The position numbers and the translations under genes are program-made. From contig CADCBQ010000005.1 in the NCBI GenBank assembly GCA_902799745.1, forward strand, positions 1 to 64,000: 64,000 bases of DNA, in the 5' to 3' direction. The stretch is from Fibrobacter succinogenes (GTDB lineage Bacteria; Fibrobacterota; Fibrobacteria; Fibrobacterales; Fibrobacteraceae). Of this stretch, positions 17,263 to 26,248 are shown in pieces. The notes below the pieces were generated by a model. It ran no database searches, was not told where the DNA came from, and worked only from the letters and a program-made list of their open reading frames with translations. Every line of letters starts with the position of its first letter. The first letter of the stretch is position 1.

Positions 17263-19143
17263 TCAGCCTTCTGAGTCTTTGTTATCATCTAAACCGGATG
17301 GTCTGATAAAATCTGCACAATATTTTGCGACTTGGTCGCGTAGGTTGTTTCCGCGGACCTTTCCGAGTAGGATTTCGATGTCTTCGATGGGGGCGGCCAT
17401 GAACGCTTCGGGGCTTCTGTATTTGCTCAAAATCTTGACGCGGGTCTCGTGACCGACACCCGGCATCTTGAGCCATTCGACTTCCAGGTCTTTTTTGCGC
17501 TTGCTGCGCTGGTAAGTGATGGCAAAACGGTGCGCCTCGTCGCGGGCGTTCTGCAAAAGTTTAAGTGCCGGGCTGGTGCGGTGCAGCACGATGGACTTTC
17601 GGTCGTCGGGGAATACGATTTCTTCGAGGCGCTTGGCGAGCCCGATGAGCGGTAAATCCTGGTCGTGGCCGAGTTCCTTGAGAATCTGCATGGTGGCGTC
17701 TACTTGGCCTTTACCGCCGTCACATACCCACAAGTCGGGCATGGGAACGCCCTCGTTTTCGAGCCTGCGAATGCGGCGGGTCATCACCTCGCGCATGCTG
17801 GCGAAGTCGTCCACACCTTCGACGGTCTTGATGATAAACTTGCGGTAGTTGGCTTTATCGGGCCGCCCGTTCTTGAATGCCACGAGGCTTGCCACCGTAT
17901 TCGTGCCCGAAAGGTGAGAAATATCCACGCACTCGATACGGAACGGCGTCTTTTTAAGCCCGAGAACCTTTTGCAGTTCAAAGACGCTCTGGTCGATTTC
18001 GCTGTACTTTTGCACTTCGGCGCGCATTTCCACTAGGATCATATCGGCGTTTGCGCCTGCAAGCTTCAGGAATCCGAGTTTTTCGCCGCGCTGGGGCGTG
18101 CTGAAAGAGACCTTTCTCCCTGCCTGTTTGCTAAGTGTAGCTTCAAGTTCCTTGCGGTCTTCCGGGAGCACGATGTCGGTTGCGATTTCGGCAGGGATCA
18201 GGGGCGCCTCCATATACCACGGGAGCACCATCTGCCTGAAAATTTCCGTCTCGTCGTCTTCGAGTTTGCATTCGAGCCGGTAATGTCTGCGCCCCATGAG
18301 CACGCCCTTGCGGTATTCGAGAATCACGGCTGCGGCCATGTCGCCGTTACGGCGGAGCGTTACCACGTCGAGCGACAAGTTCGGGTCGCTGGTGTCTGTC
18401 TTTTGGCGTGTGCCCGATGCTTGTAAGGCCTGAATCGCGTCGCGCTTTTTCATGGCGGTTTCAAAATCCAGATTGGCGCTAGCCTCTTCCATTTCACGCT
18501 GCCATTTGTCGATTAAGTCGTCGCGCTTGCCTTCGAGCATGAGCCTTGCGTTTGCGACATCCTTGGCGTATTCCTCTTGTGTAATGAGCCCGGCACAAGG
18601 AGCGCTGCAGCGCCCGATGTGGTAGTTGAGGCAGGGGCGTACGGGGTGCTTGGCGGGCAGTTCCATGGAGCATTCACGAATCTTGAACAGCCTTGCCGCA
18701 ATGTCGATGAGCTTGTCGATATAGCGCGAACTCATGTACGGACCGTAATACTGGCGGCCGTCCTTCTTGACGGAACGCGACAGTGAAAGTCGCGGAAAGG
18801 GTTCCTTGACCGAGAATGCCAGGTACGGAAAGTGCTTGTCGTCTTTCAAAAGCACGTTGTACTTGGGCGTGTGCTTGCGAATCAGGTTCGCTTCTAGAAT
18901 CAGCGCCTCTTGCTCGCTTTCGGTAATGATCCACTCGATGTCGCGAATGTAGGGGAGCATGAGCGTTGCCGCGCGGTGGCCGTTGTGCTCGGAGCCGTCG
19001 AAGTAGCTGCGCACGCGGTTCTTTAGAACTTTAGCCTTTCCAATGTAAATGATTTTCCCCTGGGCGTTCTTCATGATGTAAACGCCCGGCCGGTCTGGCA
19101 ATTCCGTCAGTCGCCGCTGTATATGTTCATTTACAGAAATCAT
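17263..19143 (-). CDS. uvrC: UvrABC excinuclease subunit C
   Basis: Dual-incision nuclease of nucleotide excision repair. 626 aa, full length. The order is a GIY-YIG domain (residues ~18-95, GVYIMKNAQGKIIYIGKAK start) for the 3' cut, a Cys cluster (RPCLNYHIGRCSAPC), a UVR UvrB-binding helix pair (~205-240), an RNase H-like endonuclease domain (~360-540, with DISHLSGTNTVAS and DLWVCDGGKGQ) and a C-terminal helix-hairpin-helix (MPGVGHETRVKIL). No clear RBS precedes ATG 19143. Confidence 0.97.
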   Translation of the reverse strand: MISVNEHIQRRLTELPDRPGVYIMKNAQGKIIYIGKAKVLKNRVRSYFDGSEHNGHRAATLMLPYIRDIEWIITESEQEALILEANLIRKHTPKYNVLLKDDKHFPYLAFSVKEPFPRLSLSRSVKKDGRQYYGPYMSSRYIDKLIDIAARLFKIRECSMELPAKHPVRPCLNYHIGRCSAPCAGLITQEEYAKDVANARLMLEGKRDDLIDKWQREMEEASANLDFETAMKKRDAIQALQASGTRQKTDTSDPNLSLDVVTLRRNGDMAAAVILEYRKGVLMGRRHYRLECKLEDDETEIFRQMVLPWYMEAPLIPAEIATDIVLPEDRKELEATLSKQAGRKVSFSTPQRGEKLGFLKLAGANADMILVEMRAEVQKYSEIDQSVFELQKVLGLKKTPFRIECVDISHLSGTNTVASLVAFKNGRPDKANYRKFIIKTVEGVDDFASMREVMTRRIRRLENEGVPMPDLWVCDGGKGQVDATMQILKELGHDQDLPLIGLAKRLEEIVFPDDRKSIVLHRTSPALKLLQNARDEAHRFAITYQRSKRKKDLEVEWLKMPGVGHETRVKILSKYRSPEAFMAAPIEDIEILLGKVRGNNLRDQVAKYCADFIRPSGLDDNKDSEG

Positions 19144-19213
19144 TTGGTTTTTATGAAAAAATTTAGTTATCTTAATAATGTTAAAGTTCTAAAACTCATT
19201 AGACGGAGCAAAA

Positions 19214-20089
19214 ATGAATTTAGAAAAAATGAGTATGCTTTCCCAGAAAATTGAGGGTGTGTTGGGAACGGTCCGTGCCCTCAAAGAAGAAAATGCAAAA
19301 ATCAAGCGTGAACTGTCTCAGGCCCAGGCAATGGTACAGGATAAGACCCTGTTGCTCGAATCGGCCAAGCATGACCTTGCCGACTGCAAGGCTGCCCTCG
19401 ATGCCCGTGCCAACCAGGCGAACGCTCAGCAGGATATGTTGAATCGACAGACTACTCAAATGGAGGCTCTGAACGAAAAGACGGTAGTTCTTGGTCAGCA
19501 GCTGGTCGAAAAGGATGGCTGCATCGAAAGTCTGGAATCTAAGGTTCGCGAACTGACGAGCAATCAGGAACTGCTGAGTGGTCAAATCAACGAAAGAGCT
19601 GAAACCGTGAGCGCCCTTAATGCCCAGGTGGCCGAAAAGGATGCAACGATTGCAAAACTCATGGAACAGCTTTCCGAAAAGAATGCCTTGGTCGATAGCC
19701 TGAACGAACAGTTGCAGGCTCAGAACGAAGAAATTGCCGAAGCCCAGGAAAAGTTCAACCAGCTGGTTGCAACGATCGAAAGGGAACTGGGTACGGACAT
19801 TGCCCTGGATAACGGCGAAGCTGCCACCGAGGAATCGGAGGAAGTGGCTGCCAAAGAATCGACTGAAGAATCTGCCGAAGAACCGGCAAGTTCCGATGAC
19901 GATCTCGTGTTTGAAGATGTGACTGCAGAAAATGCAGAAACGGAAGAACCTCAGGTCGACGAATCTGTTTCGCAGGAACAGGAAGCCGAAGATGATGTTC
20001 CTGCAATAGAAGTCCATGGGGCCGATGAAAAGGACAATGATCTGTTCGCGAGCAAGCAGGAGGGCTCGCAGACAAGTTTTTTCGGATAA
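19214..20089 (+). CDS. Coiled-coil protein upstream of zapA (possible ZapB-like)
   Basis: 291 aa, cytoplasmic. Residues 1-195 form one long coiled coil (heptads throughout; repeated blocks around EKNALVDSLNEQL and EKDATIAKLMEQL), and residues ~200-291 are a very acidic, low-complexity tail. An RBS (GACGGAG) precedes the ATG. zapA follows 43 bases downstream. ZapA binds FtsZ and, in Enterobacteria, the coiled-coil ZapB; the pairing suggests this is a division-associated partner, but it is much longer than ZapB and no direct similarity is claimed. Confidence 0.7.
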   Translation: MNLEKMSMLSQKIEGVLGTVRALKEENAKIKRELSQAQAMVQDKTLLLESAKHDLADCKAALDARANQANAQQDMLNRQTTQMEALNEKTVVLGQQLVEKDGCIESLESKVRELTSNQELLSGQINERAETVSALNAQVAEKDATIAKLMEQLSEKNALVDSLNEQLQAQNEEIAEAQEKFNQLVATIERELGTDIALDNGEAATEESEEVAAKESTEESAEEPASSDDDLVFEDVTAENAETEEPQVDESVSQEQEAEDDVPAIEVHGADEKDNDLFASKQEGSQTSFFG

Positions 20090-20132
20090 GGATGCTGATG
20101 GACGATGATCCATTCGGCGTAGGGATAAAATA

Positions 20133-20447
20133 ATGGCTAGCATCGAACCTTTGAAATCGGTAACCATAACCGTTGCCCAGGAATCCATTCAGATTCGCAC
20201 CGACTTGCCCGATGCGGAACTGAACGAAATTGTGGATAACATCAACCAGCGATTTGAACGCTCGGCGAAGTTCCAGATGGACAACCGCAAGCGCATGGCA
20301 CTCCTTGCCGTGGAGCTCATGTCCGAAATTACGGAACTCCGCAAGCAACTGGGCCGCGCTAAGATCTATTATGACTCGATGGAAAAGGAAGTCCAGAACC
20401 TGACGCTCCTCTTGGACGAAAGCATGGACAATGTCGATCGGCTTTAA
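20133..20447 (+). CDS. zapA: Cell division protein ZapA
   Basis: 104 aa, the usual ZapA length. The N-terminal beta-hairpin segment (VTITVAQESIQIRTDLPD) is followed by the family helix LNEIVDNINQRFE and a C-terminal coiled coil that makes the antiparallel tetramer. ZapA bundles FtsZ protofilaments at the septum. Co-transcribed with the preceding coiled-coil gene; a terminator follows at 20465. Confidence 0.82.
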   Translation: MASIEPLKSVTITVAQESIQIRTDLPDAELNEIVDNINQRFERSAKFQMDNRKRMALLAVELMSEITELRKQLGRAKIYYDSMEKEVQNLTLLLDESMDNVDRL

Positions 20448-20464
20448 TGAAGCTTATGAATAAA

Positions 20465-20494
20465 AGAAACCCGGGTGAACCACCCGGGTTTTTC
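20465..20494. terminator. Bidirectional terminator
   Basis: AAACCCGGGTG-AAC-CACCCGGGTTT perfect stem with flanking A- and T-runs, between zapA and the convergent lipoprotein gene. Confidence 0.9.
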
Positions 20495-20514
20495 TGTTGA
20501 TATTCGATTCTGGA

Positions 20515-21417
20515 TTATTCGGGGTCGCTTTGGACGCAACGCACGTTGAATGCGCGGTCGCTGGCTTGGGTAGCTTCTTCGAGTTCCTTTTCGGAATAGT
20601 CCTCGATGCGCCAGGCATTGTTGTTGCCGTCGCTTTCGAGCCAGAGGTATCCCTGTTCGCCTGCAAGGCCGTATGATTCGACTTCTCCACTAGTGGTGAG
20701 CTTGAATCTTCCGCCGACGGTCCACCATTTGTGACCTGCAGCTGCGTTGGCGGCTTCAGCTTCGGCCGGTGTCGGGAGTCTCCATCCGCCGGGGCAAACT
20801 CTGTGTGCTGCCGCGTAGGTGTAGAATCCACCGTATTTTGCGCAAACGTCGGTGCCGCTGTTGTCTTCGCAGAACGTGCCGGTAGAGGTCTTGTACTTCA
20901 TGTTTTCGGCGGTCCAGAGCATGCCGGCGACATTTTGCAGCTTGTAGCTGTTGCCGTCGCGGTTGTCGGTCATGGTGTTGCCACTAATGGTCGGCGGCTC
21001 TTGGGCCTCTTGCGACATGCCGATATCGATTGTAACTGCCGAAGAAGAGGACGTTGCAACAGGCGGGTTCGCCTTGCATTCGTCGGTCCAGCAGAATACC
21101 GGAATTTCGAGATAGTTCGGTGACGGAGCCTTCGAGGTATCGTCCTTTATGATCGTAACCGGCTTGTGAATGACAGTCGTGTCAGGCTTGTCTTGGGTAG
21201 GCGGTTGCTCCTGGTTGCCCGGAGTAACTACGCCGGGATCGGTATTTCCCGGTGCCGCCACAGACGAAGAAGACGTAGTTTCTGATTGAATAGCCGAAGA
21301 TATAGCAGGAATTTCTGCAAGCGCGCCATTTGGCGACAGTAAGTCGTCTTCAGCGGAACACCCCCAGAATAAGCCCACCACACCCACACATCCTAAAAAT
21401 GTAGTGATCTTTCTCAT
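20515..21417 (-). CDS. TIGR02145-type lipoprotein
   Basis: 300 aa. The signal peptide ends in LFWGC, a lipobox, so the mature protein is lipid-anchored. A Pro/Thr/Ser/Gln-rich linker (about residues 25-110) is followed by a Fibrobacter major paralogous domain: MTDNRDGNSYKLQNV, WTAENMKY, RVCPGGWRLPTPAEAEAANA, and the terminal FNVRCVQ strand. Its function is unknown. A TATATT box lies 7 bases upstream of the ATG on the minus strand. Confidence 0.87.
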   Translation of the reverse strand: MRKITTFLGCVGVVGLFWGCSAEDDLLSPNGALAEIPAISSAIQSETTSSSSVAAPGNTDPGVVTPGNQEQPPTQDKPDTTVIHKPVTIIKDDTSKAPSPNYLEIPVFCWTDECKANPPVATSSSSAVTIDIGMSQEAQEPPTISGNTMTDNRDGNSYKLQNVAGMLWTAENMKYKTSTGTFCEDNSGTDVCAKYGGFYTYAAAHRVCPGGWRLPTPAEAEAANAAAGHKWWTVGGRFKLTTSGEVESYGLAGEQGYLWLESDGNNNAWRIEDYSEKELEEATQASDRAFNVRCVQSDPE

Positions 21418-21485
21418 GTCTGCAAATATAGTTTACATTTTGGGACTTAACGAGAAAAAAGATTTTTACTATGTTTGTCGTCACT

Positions 21486-21878
21486 ATGACGAACGTAGAA
21501 ATCTTTGATACCACTTTTGCGATGACCATCCTCGTGGTTCTTGCACTCGTTGTTCCTACCGCCCTCTTGCTGGCAAACTGGTTCCTGCATCCGGGTAAGA
21601 TCAAGGGAACCTCGATCAAAGGTACGTCTTACGAATGCGGTGTCGCACACGTTTCCGGTACTTCGGGCGAACGATATCCCGTAAAGTATTACATGGTCGC
21701 CATGTTGTTCCTGGTCTTTGACCTCGAAGTGGCGTTCCTCTACCCCTGGACCGTTCAGTTCCTCAAGGGCGGCTGGGACTTGCTGTTCGTGTTGCTTGGA
21801 TTCCTCGTGATTCTTGAAGCGGGCTATATCTACCTGGTCAAGAAGGGAATCCTCAACTGGACTCGAATCCAAGACTAA
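21486..21878 (+). CDS. nuoA: NADH-quinone oxidoreductase subunit A
   Basis: Small membrane subunit of complex I (NuoA/ND3). Three transmembrane helices, with the conserved loop YECGV (the switch-loop cysteine) and the acidic FDLEVAFLYPW motif. I use ATG 21486 because a -10-like TACTAT overlaps the earlier ATG 21471; either gives a normal length. The next gene is argA, not nuoB, and a terminator follows at 21909, so nuoA is a single-gene unit here. Confidence 0.92.
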   Translation: MTNVEIFDTTFAMTILVVLALVVPTALLLANWFLHPGKIKGTSIKGTSYECGVAHVSGTSGERYPVKYYMVAMLFLVFDLEVAFLYPWTVQFLKGGWDLLFVLLGFLVILEAGYIYLVKKGILNWTRIQD

Positions 21879-21908
21879 GATTCGGGAAAGAGTATTCTAT
21901 CTCAACTC

Positions 21909-21944
21909 AACGAGCGCGGTCCCTACGGATCGCGCTCGTTTTAT
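21909..21944 (+). terminator. Rho-independent terminator after nuoA
   Basis: AACGAGCGCGGTCC-CTAC-GGATCGCGCTCGTT stem (one G-T pair), followed by T-rich sequence. Confidence 0.87.
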
Positions 21945-21973
21945 AGATAAAACATTTTTCTACTTTATTAACT

Positions 21974-23332
21974 ATGAGTAACGCAACGCCTGACTTTAAT
22001 TCGCAACATTTTGAAGTTGCCGGTTTCATTCGCGAAGTGTTCGGCTATATGGAACGCTTCAAGGGCCAGCTGTTTGTGCTGAAAATCGAAGATGACCTGA
22101 TGAGTCACCCTCTTTTCCCGGTGCTCATGCGCGATATCGCGCTTTTGCACAAGGCGGGTATCCGCATTATTATCGTGCCGGGTACGCGTAACAGCATCGA
22201 TGCTCAGCTCAAGGCGTGGGAACTGGAATCCACGTTCCATGCCGGCGTGCGTCTTACAAGCGAAGAAGCCTTACCCCATATTGAACAGGCTTCTCTCGGC
22301 GTTGCACAGCATATCATGAGCCACCTTACGGCAAGCGGCCTTAGGGGCATTCAGGGAAACTGGGTGCTGGCTCGTAGCATGGGCGTTATCGACGGTGTCG
22401 ACTACATGCGCACCGGTCGTATCGAACGCATTCAGCGCGATATCCTGGAACAGCTTTTGGAAGAAAAGTTCGTGCCGATTATTCCGCCGATTGGTTGGAA
22501 CAAGCTCGGGCATGCCTACAATATCAGTTCTACCGAACTTGCGACGGAACTCTGCAAGTACATGAAGGTGGGCAAGCTCTTCTTCATCGGTAACCAGAAC
22601 GGTATCAAGCTCGAAGGCCTTGTAACGGGCCGGAACACCAAGTATCTGGAACCCACGGATTCGGGCGTTATTTCGGCTATGGACGTGGATCAGGCAAAGG
22701 AATTGTTGGAACTCAATTCCGACCAGCTTGACTTTGCACAGATGGATTACCTGATGAACGCCATCCGGGCATGCGAAGCGGGTGCGAACCGTGTTCATTT
22801 GCTGAGCGGTGAATTCCAGGGCAGTGTGCTGCAAGAAGTATTCAGTGCCCGCGGTGACGGTACCATGGTGTACGCCAACCAGTACTCCAGTATCAGGCCC
22901 GCGAACATCGAAGATATTCCCGATATTCTGCGCATTATGCAGGACTACATCGACAAGGGATTCCTGGTGCCGCGTACGCAGGAAAGCATTTCCGAAAAGC
23001 TCAATGATTATGTTGTCTACAGCATCGACAATAGCATTCACGGCTGTGGCGCCTTGCACGCTTTTGAAGACGGCATGGCCGAAGTCGCCGGCATTGCAGT
23101 GGGCGCAAACTACCGCAAGTCGGGTATTGGCGACGCCATCGTTCGTCACTTGATTTCTGTCGGCCGCATGAAGGGCTACAAGAAGTTGTTCTTGCTGACG
23201 ACGCAGGCGCTCGATTGGTTCTACCATTTTGGATTCGAAGATGGTACGGTCAGCGATTTGCCCAAGAGCAAGCGCGATCATTACAACCAGAAACGGAAAT
23301 CCCGTATCTTGATTATGCCGCTTGACAAGTAA
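21974..23332 (+). CDS. argA: N-acetylglutamate synthase
   Basis: First step of arginine biosynthesis: acetyl-CoA plus glutamate. 452 aa, classical ArgA layout. Residues ~20-285 are an amino-acid-kinase-like domain (IRIIIVPGTR, GVRLTSEEAL) that binds arginine for feedback inhibition; residues ~300-452 are a GNAT acetyltransferase domain with the acetyl-CoA loop VGANYRKSGIGDAIV. ATG 21974 sits 7 bases after a TACTTT box, so it is near-leaderless. A GC-rich hairpin without T-run lies just behind the stop (CCCCGGGT...ACCC..GGGG). Confidence 0.94.
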   Translation: MSNATPDFNSQHFEVAGFIREVFGYMERFKGQLFVLKIEDDLMSHPLFPVLMRDIALLHKAGIRIIIVPGTRNSIDAQLKAWELESTFHAGVRLTSEEALPHIEQASLGVAQHIMSHLTASGLRGIQGNWVLARSMGVIDGVDYMRTGRIERIQRDILEQLLEEKFVPIIPPIGWNKLGHAYNISSTELATELCKYMKVGKLFFIGNQNGIKLEGLVTGRNTKYLEPTDSGVISAMDVDQAKELLELNSDQLDFAQMDYLMNAIRACEAGANRVHLLSGEFQGSVLQEVFSARGDGTMVYANQYSSIRPANIEDIPDILRIMQDYIDKGFLVPRTQESISEKLNDYVVYSIDNSIHGCGALHAFEDGMAEVAGIAVGANYRKSGIGDAIVRHLISVGRMKGYKKLFLLTTQALDWFYHFGFEDGTVSDLPKSKRDHYNQKRKSRILIMPLDK

Positions 23333-23465
23333 CCCCGGGTAAAACCCACGGGGGCTTGGTCAGTTGTCTAGCGAAAATGGCCGTTTGTCGGTGATTTGTA
23401 TACTAAAGATCCATTTTTCCATTAATTTATGTAAATTCTAGCTATTGCTTAGGAATGGAGAACTT

Positions 23466-26237
23466 GTGTCTGTTTTACATAAAATTATAGCGCTGTCTTT
23501 AGTATTGCTTTGCCTTGTGGCATGCTCCAATGGCGAAAACGGCGAAGAGATTGTTGGCCGTATCGACAGTGATGGGTATGCCTTTTCACCTTCTGCGATA
23601 GAAGGCTCTTTTGAATACTTGTCCTCGATGAAGGCGGAACGGGTCTGGATTGTTCGCGTAGATGAAAAACTGAATCCGATTGATTCTTTTGAAGCTGCTA
23701 TTGGCTCTAATTACAGGAATGTCGTCACATTTAAAACCGATTATAAGGAGTATGAATATCCGTATATCAAAGTGGTGACGACGTTTTTATCGGAGAATGG
23801 CAAGGATACGATGAAGTTTGCGCAATACGCGCGCCTCTCTAGCGATAAGGAACATTACAAGCAAAATCTTTTTTCCGCTCTTGCGGCTGATCGTATAAAG
23901 GCTTTAGTTGAAAAAGAAAAGTATGGTTTTGACGAGGCAGAAGAAACGGCTCTTGCCGAATTGGGAAAAGTGTTCGGACTGGACTTGGGTGGCATCAATA
24001 AGGAATCTTATAACGCTTGGAGCGAAAATGTCAAGGGCGGAACCCGCTTGAGGGGTTTGTTGCCTTATGTTTATTGCCGTCACGAAATCTCGGATAGTCT
24101 TTTCTACAGCGATTTCAAGGAGTTTCGCGATGCCTTTGCCGAAACAGGCAAGATGAAGGATTCGTTTTTGGTGCGTGCGGCCGATGCCTTCCTTTCTACT
24201 TTTGAGCGAGTGTTCGAAGATGAGTCTGCGAAGCTTTATGAAGGTAAGTCGAGAGACTCCATTGTCGGGCTTCGCAATATGGACTACACCTTGTTCGAAA
24301 ATGCCTACGGGATAAATTTCCCGTGGCCGTCTGGCGCTGGTGATACCGTCTTGATCACAGATTCGACTAGTGCATACTACAAACGTCATTTTGTAATGGA
24401 CAACATTTGGCGCCTGAAGTCGCTTCTGGAAGAAGAGATTGGCCAGTGCCGCTATAATGATTACCCGGAACCCCTGGTTTATTATGAGGGGGATTATTAT
24501 CGTTGCGAGGTGTACTCCAATATATGGCGCAAGGAAACGGATCGCAACGCTGTATTGAATAATGTTCTCGGGGAATGCAAGTGGTCCAGTGCCAGTGGTA
24601 AAATGGTTTATGCAGGTGATACCTTGTATACATGCATCTGCGAAGATTATCAACATTGTTCCTGGAGCGACAAGTATGCCAACCAGAAGTTCAATGAAGG
24701 CGACTCGCTGTATGCAAAGGAACTGGATGCTAGAGCGGCTGTGCAGTTTGGCAGGTGCACGTCTGAAAAATATGGTGATCTACTGAAACTGGATAGCGTG
24801 TTCGTGGAATGTTACGACTATAAGTGGCAACAGGTTGATTCTCTGTTATACTATTTGGGACGCTGCAGTAATATTAGTGGCAAGAAAGGCGAACATAATG
24901 GTGTCTACTATTCCTGTGCCAACTATTGGAGTGGCTTGAGCGATACCATGTGGCAAGAAATTTATCCGCCGGCATATTATGATGATGACTGTTCCTTGAA
25001 CCGCGTCGTGAAATATGATGACACATATTACATTTGCGAATCAAACGAATGCAAGGCTGATGACGGTTTTCAGGAAAGCGGCTGTTTCGCCTTGAGAAGT
25101 TGGCGCAAGCTGGACAGCACCGAAATGATTCCACCGGTTATCAACATGGATACCTGCGAACGGTCCAAGGTGAACAGGAAGGTCGTTTATGATGATGTTT
25201 ATTACGAATGCAGTGCGGGTACCTGGCAGGTGGTGGACAAGGACACCCTTTTGCCGCCGGAAAAGGACGGCCTGATCTGCGGGGATTCCCTGTTTGGAAT
25301 GGTTAAGGGCTACGACAGGACTTACTACACTTGCGATTCGAATTATCAATGGCGCGTCATGGGGGTCTTGGCTTCGGCGCCGTACCTATTCGAAGACAGC
25401 CTGGGCAGTTGTGACACGATTTCAAAGAAAAATATTCACTGGTACGGCACGGCTCTCGGTTTTTACGGCTGCGCCAAGGACAGCGGCTCGGTGGCTTGGC
25501 ATCGGATAGAGCTTGGATCTCACCCGAATACGATGCCGCTGAACTACGACAAGAAATCTTTTGCAGGCGGAGTCATTGAAAACGATTCCCTTTACAAGGT
25601 GACTGTCGACGGGAAACTTTACCAGTTCGATATCGACGGTTACAACTGGGCGCTGACCCATGTGGAAATTTCGGGTAAAACCTATGACGCCTATTTTTAC
25701 AGGGAACGCCTTTTCTTGCATAGTGAACGTGGTACACAGCGGATACGTCTTGATTCCATTGAAAACAAGAGTGAAAGTTTCGATGCGTTCTATACCGAAT
25801 GGAAAACTTGGGCGAAGGGATGTAGTGAATGTCAAAGCCGGAGAGCCGATGTGGATTCCAATGTCTTTGCGCTGCGATACAATGAAAATGCCTATATGGA
25901 CTGGTCGCGTGCAAGCAAGTTCTGCCCCGAAGGATTCCATGTGCCCTCGTTGGAAGAGTTCGCGCAGGAAGACTTTATTGCCTATGTAACGACGAATATG
26001 GATGTCCGTAACGACTCTCCGGTTATTTGGGATTATACGATGCACCGCAGCGGATGTGTTTCCGGCAACACCTTGTATTTTGACATCCTCTGGACGAGCA
26101 CCGAAAATGATGCCGACACGCAGCATTGCGTTGAAATTGCTTGGCACCCCTACAATGGAGAGAAGGGAAGGCGTGTTACAGAATGCCCCAAGGATTTATA
26201 TCCGATGGTGCAGACCCTCTGTGTGCAGGATAATTGA
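23466..26237 (+). CDS. Large Cys-repeat lipoprotein, paralogue 1
   Basis: 923 aa from GTG 23466 (GGAG 5 bases upstream; an in-frame TTG at 23445 has no RBS). Lipobox LCLVAC, then SNGENGEE. N-terminal ~300 residues: a conserved head (SFEYLSSMKAERVWIVRVD, then TPYIKV-like strand and YCRHEISDSLFYSDFKEFR). Residues ~320-700: about eight modules of 35-55 residues, each with a Cys, a YY-x-C or similar second Cys and a closing W (for example YYLGRC ... YYSC ... W). The C-terminus (FCPEGFHVPSLEEF ... ECPKDLYPMVQTLC) is a TIGR02145-like tail. Surface role inferred; function unknown. First of three tandem paralogues. Confidence 0.85.
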   Translation: MSVLHKIIALSLVLLCLVACSNGENGEEIVGRIDSDGYAFSPSAIEGSFEYLSSMKAERVWIVRVDEKLNPIDSFEAAIGSNYRNVVTFKTDYKEYEYPYIKVVTTFLSENGKDTMKFAQYARLSSDKEHYKQNLFSALAADRIKALVEKEKYGFDEAEETALAELGKVFGLDLGGINKESYNAWSENVKGGTRLRGLLPYVYCRHEISDSLFYSDFKEFRDAFAETGKMKDSFLVRAADAFLSTFERVFEDESAKLYEGKSRDSIVGLRNMDYTLFENAYGINFPWPSGAGDTVLITDSTSAYYKRHFVMDNIWRLKSLLEEEIGQCRYNDYPEPLVYYEGDYYRCEVYSNIWRKETDRNAVLNNVLGECKWSSASGKMVYAGDTLYTCICEDYQHCSWSDKYANQKFNEGDSLYAKELDARAAVQFGRCTSEKYGDLLKLDSVFVECYDYKWQQVDSLLYYLGRCSNISGKKGEHNGVYYSCANYWSGLSDTMWQEIYPPAYYDDDCSLNRVVKYDDTYYICESNECKADDGFQESGCFALRSWRKLDSTEMIPPVINMDTCERSKVNRKVVYDDVYYECSAGTWQVVDKDTLLPPEKDGLICGDSLFGMVKGYDRTYYTCDSNYQWRVMGVLASAPYLFEDSLGSCDTISKKNIHWYGTALGFYGCAKDSGSVAWHRIELGSHPNTMPLNYDKKSFAGGVIENDSLYKVTVDGKLYQFDIDGYNWALTHVEISGKTYDAYFYRERLFLHSERGTQRIRLDSIENKSESFDAFYTEWKTWAKGCSECQSRRADVDSNVFALRYNENAYMDWSRASKFCPEGFHVPSLEEFAQEDFIAYVTTNMDVRNDSPVIWDYTMHRSGCVSGNTLYFDILWTSTENDADTQHCVEIAWHPYNGEKGRRVTECPKDLYPMVQTLCVQDN

Positions 26238-26248
26238 TAGGCGAGTAT

